From assembly GCF_018139145.2 (NCBI RefSeq), contig NC_059473.1, positions 67,128,707 through 67,192,706 on the forward strand: a stretch of 64,000 nucleotides of DNA, read 5' to 3'. A program made the translations under genes and the position numbers. The notes below the pieces were generated by a model. That model did not search any database. It worked only from the letters and a program-made list of their open reading frames with translations, and had not been told where the DNA came from. This stretch comes from Gymnogyps californianus. Taxonomy: Eukaryota; Chordata; Aves; Accipitriformes; Cathartidae. Every line of letters begins with the position of its first letter. Position 1 is the stretch's first letter. Positions 42,601 through 54,200 of this stretch are shown piece by piece.

Positions 42601-45600
42601 AAATTTTCCATGTCGCATTGGAGTTACTTTCATAACTCTTCCCACAGGAATTCCCTGTGCTTGTAATACAATATCCTAAATGGACTATGCCAAAAATAAA
42701 TGAAACCAATGTAAAACATTTATGGCATCTGTTGTTAATATTTAGCATCTAGCCAGTGCAAGCTGGATGAATACTTTTCTGTAAATGATATACTTTAAAT
42801 AGAGACAACAGCAGCAACAATGACTATGTTTTCTGTCACACAATGCTGCAAAGTTGCATGGTATCTGCCCCTACTATTCACCCTCAAACTCCAAAGGTCA
42901 TGTTCTTATAGACCTATTTGTAACGTAGAAATCTAGAAATAATTTTAGCCTATCACTTTTATGGCAGAATCATAAAAGGACCTCTGGAGTTTATCTCCAA
43001 TTATTCCTGTATCCTTGCTAATAAATTTTGCTTGCAAAGGATATTGTGAATTCATTATTAAAAACTTTTAGGAATAGTCTATGTAATCTATTCCAGAACT
43101 TCTTTACCCCCAGGAATTTTTCTCTCATGTCTAATGTGAATCTTCCCTGCTGAAGTTTAAGCTCATTTCTTTTTTGACTTAACCACCATGGCAACAGAGA
43201 ACTGATTCTTTTCTTTCTCTTTGTGACAACATTTTATGCATCTTGAGGCAATTTCTAGTTTCTAAATAAATCTGGTTCTTTACATCTTCTCTCACAGCTC
43301 ATATTTTCTAACCTGTGATGATGTTCACTGTTATCCTCTGAACACTTTAATCATTTTTGCTTGAATTCCAGTATCCAAAACTTGATGCTTAGGCTTTACT
43401 AGTGTTGGGTGTAAGTAAAAGATTAATTTTTTGCACTTTGCAGGCCATATCTGTTTATACATGCGGCTAGAATATTAGCATTTCTCAACAAGAATATCAT
43501 TACTGAATCATGTTCACCTGGTGATATGTTGTAAACAACAGACCCCTCTGAAGAATAGGTAACTAAGCAGTTGTTCCTTGTTTGTTCAATTACCTACTCC
43601 TTTCAAAGTGTAAAATCTTATAGTTGACCTTTAGATTGCAGCAGATTTTTGTATTTTTCCTCTCATCTTGCTGTCTGATGTCCACTTCAAATTTAGTAAG
43701 CATTATCTTTATTTCATCCTCTAATTGATTAATGAAAAAACTGAATAGAAAATGTTGAATATATCTGCCTCTAATATATTGGATTAAGTAGCATTTCATT
43801 AAAGGAGTACTCTTTCATCTTTGACTTTTTACCTCATTTCCCACTTGCAAGAGAAAATTCCTTCATATGCTAACATTTATATTTAATTATGGCATCATGT
43901 TTTCATAAAGTAGACACTTATTTAAAAAATACTTTGGGTTTGTTTCAGGATGTGTGTGCTTACGTGTGTTTTCTGTTCTAGGATCCTGAAAATAAAGATT
44001 TCATTTGCCTATTGTGATTAAAATTTTCTATTGAATAAAATTTGACTCTTCTGCATCTTCTGCTATGCTGAATGCTAACTCCTGTTCTTCTCAGCAACTG
44101 CTTATAGATTATGTCTTGAATAAAAATTCTGCTGGGAATAGCTGGGAGCTCTATCAGGTTATCTGTGACTACTGCACTATTTCAGACCACTGCATGAAAC
44201 AGTTACCTGCTCTGCCTCATGATATTGCCATGAGTAGCCTTAATAAGAATGTAATGAACATCATACAACACATTCAGGAAGTCTTCCCGGGACACAGCTC
44301 TACTTGGTCTTGAGTCATCTCCATAAAATTTCCAGGTGAAATCTGCCTGGGACACCGTCCTGTTGATACCTGGGTCATCATGATAATATTCCCAGGGCAC
44401 AGTGTTTCTGACTCTTTGGTCATCACCATAATATTCCCATTCATGCTGAAAGACAGTAATACAAAACCAGATTATTAACAGTATTAAAAAGCACCAGGTG
44501 CTTAAGTTCTGGGAAAAAAAGCAGACGGAAACATTACCTCTGTCATCTCTATCTCATGTCTTGTCAGCTGCCCAATCAGAGGGGCAGCCATATGCCGGAC
44601 AATAATTCTTGTATGGGTGGGAGGCCCACCTCTTATGATGACTTGCGGGTAGTAAGTAGTAAAACCTGTCTCTTCTCGTGCTTCAAAGTAGATTGCATAT
44701 TTCAGTTTCCCTCCATAAGCGGTCAGCTAACAAAGCAAAACACAAAGTACAAAAAGAAATCTCATTTTCAGTTAGCTAAAAATAAATTCCTGGGCATATG
44801 TAGGAGCTAGATACACTCTGCACCTGTGCGCAGTCTGATGAATGTGTGTGTGGTAGAAAATAGCAATACATGCTTGTGGAACTATCTGGGGACAAGGGCT
44901 GTGTTCAGAAATACCCATCAGCAATTTGTTATTGTACTACACTAAAAACAAGATGTTATCTATTTCTTTATATGTGCCTTGGTGCTCCCCAAAGTTTGTG
45001 TTTAGAGAAAGAAACATCTAAACTTTCCCAATCCAAACCAAGAAACATCAAAAGTGCAAAATAAATCGTCACAGAGGCGCATAACAATATCCAAAAGGAG
45101 GGTTATTTCAACCATTTTCTCCTGTGTAATTTACAAAGATCAGGCATTTTCTGTTTAAAATGGAGAAACAAAAAGTTACAAGAGAGTTATATTAAATTAC
45201 TGCAGCTTAATTTTTCACATAACATTTTTATGAGAGAATCTATCCTGTGGAAAAATATTACATGTTACTGTCTGTAAATATCTTTTAAAATAGTGTTTAT
45301 GTTACAGACTTATAGATTTCCATGATAACGGAGCAAATAATTTTTAATAATGGAATGGCATTTATTTTCTTTTGAAGTACCTTCCACTGTGTGATGATAT
45401 GCTTATTGGAAGGGAAAAAAGGCATTGCAAAATACAAATAGAAGATAAAAAGAAAAAAACATAAATCCATGTCAGTATTCAGTGGAATTTTATGTTTACC
45501 TTTCGTCCCTCAAACTGCTCTGGAAGTCTCCAGTAAACAGGTTCTGACCGAAGATCCTGCATCACCTGTTCTATATTTGCTACTATTTCAGGAGGCTGGA

Positions 45601-48231
45601 ATGCAATCCCTGAAAGAGTGCTGCGCCGAAGCTTTTCATCCACCAGTGGCAGAATCATTTGCTCTGGCTTCAAGGTCACCTATGCATATTCAAAAAGAAT
45701 CGAGAAGAAAATCAAGTCTATTTTTCCCCATGAAGTGTTAAGTCTTTAAATTCTAACTCTTTAAAAAAATATTTCTAGGTAATTTCATTTCACATCATGA
45801 GCAATTTATCACAAAACAGTCTTACTACTCCTTCAGGTATAAACAGTGATAATAATGACTTCCCCCTCAAGCCTTTTGCACCTTGTCCTCATGTTCACAA
45901 AGAACGTACTAGCACTGGTTAAAATAGTTTCATCAGCAAGTGATCCCATGAATTTTATTGAAGCGATTTTCACAGTGCTATTTCAGTCTTGGGCCTCTTC
46001 TGTTTGGACTGTGGGAAATGTACCTTACAAAGAAGCACACTTCTCACCAACACTTACTATACATCACTGGGGCTGTGGAACACAGTGCCTGATCCCTTGG
46101 TACTTTTACACAATATTCAAGCTAAGTGTTCTCCAGGCAATATGCAGAGAGTGAGGGCTCAGGATTTCTGTAACTCTAAATTGAGATTTAATGAAAAATG
46201 TAAGGATACCACTTAGATAGTTGTAATTTTCTTAGACTTGTTGAAAGATTCTCAATAGCATTATATAGAAATCATTATTTTGATCAAAAACTGTAATAAG
46301 AGTCTTAGTAATTCTGTGCAGATGAAAGTATTACAGGAAGTGTGTGAACAAATGCAAAGGGCTGATATCAAAATTGCTTCCTCCCGAAGAGTGAGGAAAA
46401 CAAAGAAAACAAATGCAGAGTTGTATCTCTAACAGTCATCCCATCAACAGGCTGTTCACGAGATAGGGATCAGGTAATGAGGAATCAACCAAGCCCTGTA
46501 CTGTATTTTAAGAATCTTGGTATTTCCATTTACAGCAGCATCTATGGACTGATCAGACTTGGAAGCATTCCTAACATTGCCAGCCCTAAGTGAGACTTCC
46601 TGAGTTCCTATCATAACCGTATTTTACTGTTTACTACTTTAGATGTCAAGAAAGTGGTCAACACATTTGAATTTCACATCAGTCTTGCCTTATTGTCATA
46701 TAAGACAGGATTTGCTTGTTTAAACATGTCCAATGACATTTGAAGCACCTGAGAGTATCTGAAATAGCCACTAGCAGCTGGCAGAACCCAGTCTCACTCC
46801 GTTTACAACTCTGAATCAATTCTGAAATTGATCAGAGTACCAAAAACTAGATGAGACGTGGACATACACTTGTTCAGATATGAGCTTAAATACGAAAGGA
46901 AACTAATCAAGAGACACAAAATAATCAGGAGGTTTAAACTATGTTTCTGCTTTGTGCTGCCACAAAGGTCAAAGCACAATTTTCCACAACCGTTGCTGTC
47001 ATGGAACTTGATTAAATTTTATAACTTGTCAGCCTTTTACAGCCTTTCATCTCCAGCCTACCAGCACATGATGGGCAAAACTGAAATAATGAGAAAAACT
47101 GGGTCAGGTCATGATAAATCACTTCATCCACTGGGAAGGGAAAGAGGTGCTATTGGATTGAACAATGAATGGGAGAACGGGTGCTATTCATATTACTTTA
47201 ACCAAGAGATATGCACTCTTTAGTAAGAGATCACATCTTGATTTCAGCCTAAAGTATCCTTATCCAATTGATGCTTGTGCATGACAAGTCAGGGGCTTTG
47301 GCTGATTTGCATTCGGCAGACATTCCTGTGGTTGACATGCTTTCTAGCAGAGATATGACTGACCATACATGGGACTGAACTAGTCATTTTCCACTAGAAA
47401 TAGCTCCTCCAGAATGTAACTTAGGAGCTGGCCCACCAGATGGACAGCAGTGGTCTCAATGTGTGTTTTGCACTCGTTGTACAGATAATCGGAGACATCC
47501 AGTCTGCCTTATTTGTCAGTCCAGCATAGGTCTCAAGGCCCTCTTCCACAAAAAGGTGGAGAGCTGTTTGCTCTGATGGATTATACCCTCCCATTCTTGG
47601 ATTTATATAGAGCTTCAATAAGCTCTTTTTTAAAAATTAAAAAAAACCCAACAACAATGAAGATAAACAGATTAATTGAACCATGGGAAATCTATGCTGG
47701 ACAACAAGCATCTGTGACCCTTGAATACACCTGGGTAAACTGTGTATCACATACCAGAGATTATGTTACAATGCACTGGACTGCATAATTTCCCCACACG
47801 ACTAGCTTGCCCTTTCCTGGGTTTTAATAGCTTTACTTTGGCTTGACGTCAGCTATCCTATCACTGGTTTTCTTATCGGCTTATTTACTTTTAATGCCTT
47901 GACCCTGATTGTCTAATGGAACATACCGCTCTCTCCACTTCTCAAAGTATAAAGAGGAAAATGATTGCTTAAATGTTTGGCCATTTTCTAGCTACCTCTC
48001 AGTGCCTGACTAAAAGATGCCAGCAGGAAACAACATTATCGCATTACATGGCTCAGCAGTTTCCTACTCACCCACATGCGAATCAGCCCCCTTGCCTCAC
48101 TGCACCGTGTAGTCAGGCCAAAGCAATAGCAACTGCTGCAGCCAAGTGGGTTTCTGGCAGAGAGACCAAATGTACCAGACTTGCACCTGTCACAGTGGAC
48201 ACCTTCCACATTAACCTGGAAGAGAGAGAAC

Positions 48232-48269
<38 letters not shown>

Positions 48270-51200
48270 AGCTTTATTTTGAGGTAGTAATAAGAAAAAG
48301 AAAATCATACAGTAATGATAATAACAGGGTGCAGAAAGAAATAATAATAAGCATAAGGAAATATTCAAGGAACTTTCTACTTCTTATCACCTGTGTATGC
48401 AAACATATACAATTAATGTAATTGAGGCATTTGCATTTGTATCCACCAAGTAGCTCTGAGCAAGGGATGCTGGCTTCAGACTGACAGTTGTAAGCACAGA
48501 AAAATCAAATGGCACTTTGGGCACGACATGCTCAATAACTGATTGATAAGATAAGAAAAAATATGTCCTCCTCAAATTGCCAGGGTTAATCAAGCCGTTT
48601 GTTTAATAGGAATTAGCTTTGACAAGTTAGAATGTTTAAGGTACAGTACTAAATGTTCTCGCTGGGAAACATATTTTAATGGAAATATTGTAGAGAAAAG
48701 CTTTCCCCTCTTTGTGATTGTTTTCCACATCACTGAACAGTATTAACCAGGCTGAAATGTTTCACTATTGTAATGTCAATGCTTTTATTTTCATTTTTCA
48801 ATTAGTCCAAATAAAAAGCTATACCAGATAGGGCCAGATACACAATAATTTATGCATAGCCTTTTAAAACCTTTCTCATACTGAGACCAAGGTATTTAAA
48901 AAAAATCACCAATATGAAAGCACTGGTTGGCTTTTCCTCGCCCCCCCCTTTTTTTCTCTTGAGAGTAATGTGAAGAAGCCAATCTAAAAAACAAATTCAA
49001 CTTTCCAAAGCTTATACAGGAAACCAACATTATCCCTGAGGATTTACCGTTTTTAACCCTCGTTTCCATGTGTAACTCTATCAGCAAATGTGCCTACACT
49101 GTATTTAGCTTAGATTTTGCTGCTTTTTGTCAGGGCTGACAAAGGGGCTCCTGAGCCTTTGAAAGCGCATTTCTGCTGCTATAACAGCAGGTTTAAATGG
49201 GAACGATTACCATTTTATAAAAAACTAGCTTCTTCAACATGTACCTCTTTCAAAAAAGTTACACAAAAGGTTAACCAACTCTAGATTTAAATTCAACCTT
49301 AGATTTAAATTCTGGGGAAAAAAAAAATCTGCTGACTTAATTGAGTATTATTTGTCCATTTTCTGTCATAAACTGTGAATTTTACTTGCTTTGCATTTTG
49401 TTTCATGTCAATTGCAGTTTCTTATCATTAATCATCAGCTAAATATATACTGTTAATTTGCACTCACAGAAACATAGAAGTAACTATATTAGCCTTAAAA
49501 GAATCAACAAAGAAACATTTCTATTTAAAAATGCCATAAACCCCCATTCTTTCTACTTAGTGCTTACAAGATCTACAAGAAAGACATTGACATACTGGAC
49601 CTAATCCAGAACAGGGGCACCAAGATGGTTAGAGGGCTTGGAGCACATCATGTATCAGGAGAGGCTGAAAGAATTGAGATACTTCTATTTTTCCATTTCA
49701 GAGGATGACATAGGACAAATAATGCTGAGTTTTACTCAGATGGTCCATGTGATCAACTCACTCACTTCAGTTTTCTTATGGTCTCACCATCAAATGAATC
49801 AGTATTTGTAAAATAGAACATGATGTTTTCTGTTCAAATACACTAGAAAAACGGGAGCATGGTCAAGCAGTCTGCACAAAGAGGTTGTAAAATCCCCATC
49901 CTTGGAAGTACTGCCTCAGCAATGTCTTTCAAACAAGGTGCTGGACTAGATGACCTCCATAGGTCCCTTCCAATCTAATTTGTTCTACAGTTCCTCCATT
50001 GAGTCTATCCTTTAAATTCAGAATGAAGTGACTGGTGCCCATTTAACAAAAGAATTACCTGGCAATTCAATCATTTAAATTCATCCTTCCATTTACTAGC
50101 TCTTTGTGTCAATACAGTCCCTAAAGAAGAAGAATGAATCAAAAATCACAGAAGAAATCTCTAGAGGTCACTTTTAAAAACCCCCTCCTTGAAGCCGGAC
50201 TATTACCAATACTAGGTCAGGTTACCCACGCCTCTCTCTAGCCAATTCTTGAAAACCTCCAAGAACAGGGATTTCACAGCCTTTCTGGACAATCTGTTCC
50301 AGTGCTGCATAACCCTCCTAGTGATTTTTTTTTCTAATGTCCAAAATTCCCAAGCTGCCATTTGCAGCTGTTGTCCCTTGTCACATCTTTTGCTACTATC
50401 AGAAAGGACTTGACTCTGTCAACTACTCTTTGAAGTGGCCATAGGCTGCAATTGCATTTTCTCTTAGCCTCTAATTTTGCAGACTAAAAGAGTCCAGCTG
50501 TCTCAGTATATCCTTACAGATCATCTGCTCTAAGTCTCTTTGTAGCCCTTCTCTGGATCCTCTCCAGTTTCTCAACAACACTCTCGAATCAGGTCCTAAA
50601 ACTGGACACCATTTCCAAGTGCAGTCTTACCAGCACTGAGTAGAGGGGGATAAAGACTTTCCTCTGCTGGTCATGCTCTTCATGATGTCCTACCTTGCAG
50701 CTGCATTGGCCAGTACGGTCAATGCATCCAGCTCAGTAGGCAGTTTGCCTTATTTACAATGAGGGTACATGGTTGGCTTACATTGTTTGCCATTCCGCAA
50801 AGCCCATATGTGCTTTTCAGCAGGATTACCACTCAGCCTTTTTTCCCCTAAACTGTACTGATTCTTGAGGTTATTCCACTCCAATTCATGACCTTTCTCT
50901 TTTCCCAATCATCAAGCTTTTCAAGGACCCTCTAGATTGTAGTGTTACTGCTCAGCATGTCAACCTCTACCTCCTCCAAATCAGCAATATTCTCAAATCT
51001 GCTGATGGTAAATTCTGTCATCTGTGTCACTGATGCAGGTATTGGTTCTGGGGTACTCTGCTTGCTGGCTACCAATCGCATGTCAAACCACCGATTATTG
51101 CCCTTTAAGCCCAGCAATCCAGCCAATTTTCAAGTCACCTAAGCGTGCTGTTCTTCCAAGAACAATTCTAAATAAGAATGCTGTGGGTGATGATGCCAAA

Positions 51201-54200
51201 AGTCTTTGCTTTAGTGATCCTGAATTGGATGCAGTCTACTCAGAAGAACAGATACTACTGCAGTGAATTCTACTCATAAAATGATCAATACTGACTCCCT
51301 CTAAGTCAGTGTACTATAAAGAACTAGCACTGTGGCATACTGTTATTACTGATGTGTTTGCTTTTAATTTGCCGAATATCTGAACAAGAATGGTATTGAA
51401 TGGGGTTAAATTGGCAACAGTTCTTTAAGAACAGGAAGAAATACAAACTGCGAAGAGAGCCGAAGAGGATGCTATCCTGGCAAGTGTTAGTGTGTGAAAA
51501 AGCAACTGATAAGCACTTAAGTCTTTCTTTATGTTAGACTCCTCCCACAGCAGTTAGCAAATTAAAACCAACGAGATTTGTCTGCATGTACTGTTGGAAC
51601 AGGCAAGTACAAATGTCAATGAATTTTGGAATAAACTTTTCAGCAGCTATAAGATCAGCTTACAACCTTCGTTGTCCTACCTTGCAGCTGCATTGGCCAG
51701 TATGATCAATGCATGAGCACTTCTCCAACTCTGTATCACAGCTTTGTGGATCAGTCCCTGACAGGACGCACTGACAAGCAATACATTGTGGATAATTCCA
51801 GTAACCCAACCTGCACTCAGTGCATTTATCCCCAGAGAATTTAGGGCGGCAGAAGCAACAGCCTGTATTTAAGTCGCACTGAGAACTTAAGGCTCCAATG
51901 AGGCTGCAGTCACAGGGCTAAAAAGGAGAGAAACAAGAAGAAAATTGTAATTGTGCTTCTGAAAAAAAAACCAAAACAAACCTCAACAAAGAAGCAACTC
52001 ACCTCTTTCAAGTATTATAAATAAAGTACAGCAGTGAATTTCCACGGTCCGAAGGTAACGTATCTGAATTATAAGGCTAGGCATTTATCTTTATTCAACA
52101 AGGGTCCAGCAATTACACTAAATACATTTACAACACTGTTTTCTTTTTGAACAGGTATTATCTGTTATCACTGATAAGTTAGGCAGTGAAATCAAATAAA
52201 TCTAAAAGGGTCAAGGACACTGGGATACTTTGCGGACAAAATTAACTTAAAAACTGTAAGTGCTCTCTAAACAGTGCTTTCTGTGTAAATCCTCTCCAGG
52301 GCATCTTCAGACCACTTTGCTGAAACTGGAATTGCTCAGGGGCAGTGGTCCCAGTGGAATCCAGTTCAATGTTTATTACTCATCCATCAGACAGGCAACT
52401 ATCTTCTTTGTACAAAGAGGACTCTTAGATGACAGTAATTTACACAGTAAGGGACAGAGATTTAGTCATGTGGTGTACTGGGAAGTAAACTTGCTCACAG
52501 AACGAGACTTGCGCAGGTAAGGACAGAAATAGGTGATTTGCCAGGAGGTCTAGACGTTGAATACAGAAGTAAGTAGCAGGGAAAGCTGCAGGCTTCCAAA
52601 GAACAGAAGAATCCCTCAGTGCTATTACTGTGACTGTACTGCAAAGTTAGGACAGGACATTTGCTGTGACCACTGGAGTGACCAGAATCTCATATGGAGA
52701 AGTTCAGCTTGCAGAAGCAAACTCAGTGCCAGTAGTACAGGTTACCACAGTAACTGACACAGATAGACTTGCTAAAATTAAGGACACAAAGCTGAAAAAG
52801 ACAGGAGGAAAATGTGGATTCAGTTTCTAAGCAAAACTGTTTATTACATGAATACTTACAGCACCTTTCTTCTGATCTGAAAAGACCATTTATAAAGAAG
52901 GTGATTATATACAGGAAACATTCAAACTCAATCTTTACTGAATGCCAGAGAAACTATTTAACTACTGGTTAAATGTTAGACTGCTAGACTACTACCTAAC
53001 CTAAGAAATAAAACCTTCTGACAGAAAGAACCTTATTCTACAAGATACATTTGAACATAAAGCTTAGAAAGCAAATTGTTCACCATACACTGAAATAGCT
53101 TGGTGTGCAATATCAAAACCTAAATTACAATCAGATGTTGTGTTTATTTTGCGAGCAAGCAGTTTTATGCAATGCTCTCTATCCCTCTGAGTTACGACAG
53201 CCCTGGAAATCTACTACAAAGAGTGCGAGCAGGAGATTCACATCTCACTTTGCAGAAATTAGCTGCAACATACTGAAAGAGATGTGGGCTGATAGATCAT
53301 TATTAATTTAGATGGTGCCATGGAACTGTCATACTAATGCGCTCACATAAAAGACAATCAGAGAATATATTCCAGAGTTCAAACAGAGGTCTTCAACCTC
53401 ATTAGGCTGGTTTCAGAAGCCAAGAGTCTATATCACAGCAGCACAGCAGAGGTTTCACAAGAGGAGTTTGCCATACATACAAAAAAGAAATCATTCTTGA
53501 TAATTAGTTTGCAGCCTGAGCTACATGACAAACAGCCTTTTAAGAAAGAGCATTAATGGTGTATGACCACGTTCAGACAAGACAGTTTTTTGGAGTAATT
53601 GCAGCAGTAGTATAAATCCCTCATCATCAATGAGAACAGCAGAGAGGAGAAGGCATTTCAACTTTGCACTGTATTCACTGTCACCAGTTTTCAACCTTAA
53701 CTGAATACTGCTCCCCTTAACTCAAGAGTAGGACATTAACAACAGCTTTCATGGCCTCTTGGACATACTATCATAGTTTTCCTATTTCTTCTTCCTTCTT
53801 CCCTTCCCTTCAGATTTTTTTTTTTTTTAACTTTGTGTCAAACATTGGAATCAGAAGGATTTAAAGGCTAATAAGAAGGTTTATTTCCCCTTTAAGAACA
53901 CAGGAAGAAAGTGTATTTTACAGCTAAGGTGGCTGTTTCTTTTCTTCTCTCTTCACTGTCTTTTATGCACAAGTTGAAGTCCTTCTCAAGTAAACTTCAA
54001 GTACAAATTCCCAGTGGTATCACAATTAGGGCCAAAGTAAACTTGTTCTGCAAAGGCACTGTCAATTACCTGTAAGTATACATCTATATACATTTTACAA
54101 TAGTGTGGTAATCTCCTCAATCACATTAAACACAGCTATAATAAAAGAAACCAGGCTCAAGCAGGTCACTGACTCAGCGTGACAGCACTATAAACGGGGT

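Larger units (their letters stand above)
48216..51680 (-). other. LAMA2: LAMA2 intron, exons d-e
   Basis: 3.5 kb. It holds an A29 run beside exon e, two CR1 fragments in opposite orientation, and a copied piece of exon d inside one of them. These are listed separately. Confidence 0.85.

Noticed and set aside
46858..47223. 121-codon plus-strand open frame
   Set aside because: Low-complexity chance frame in intron e-f; no homology and no promoter or splice context.
47973..48287. 104-codon plus-strand frame ending in poly-lysine
   Set aside because: It is the antisense shadow of LAMA2 exon e plus the A29 run.
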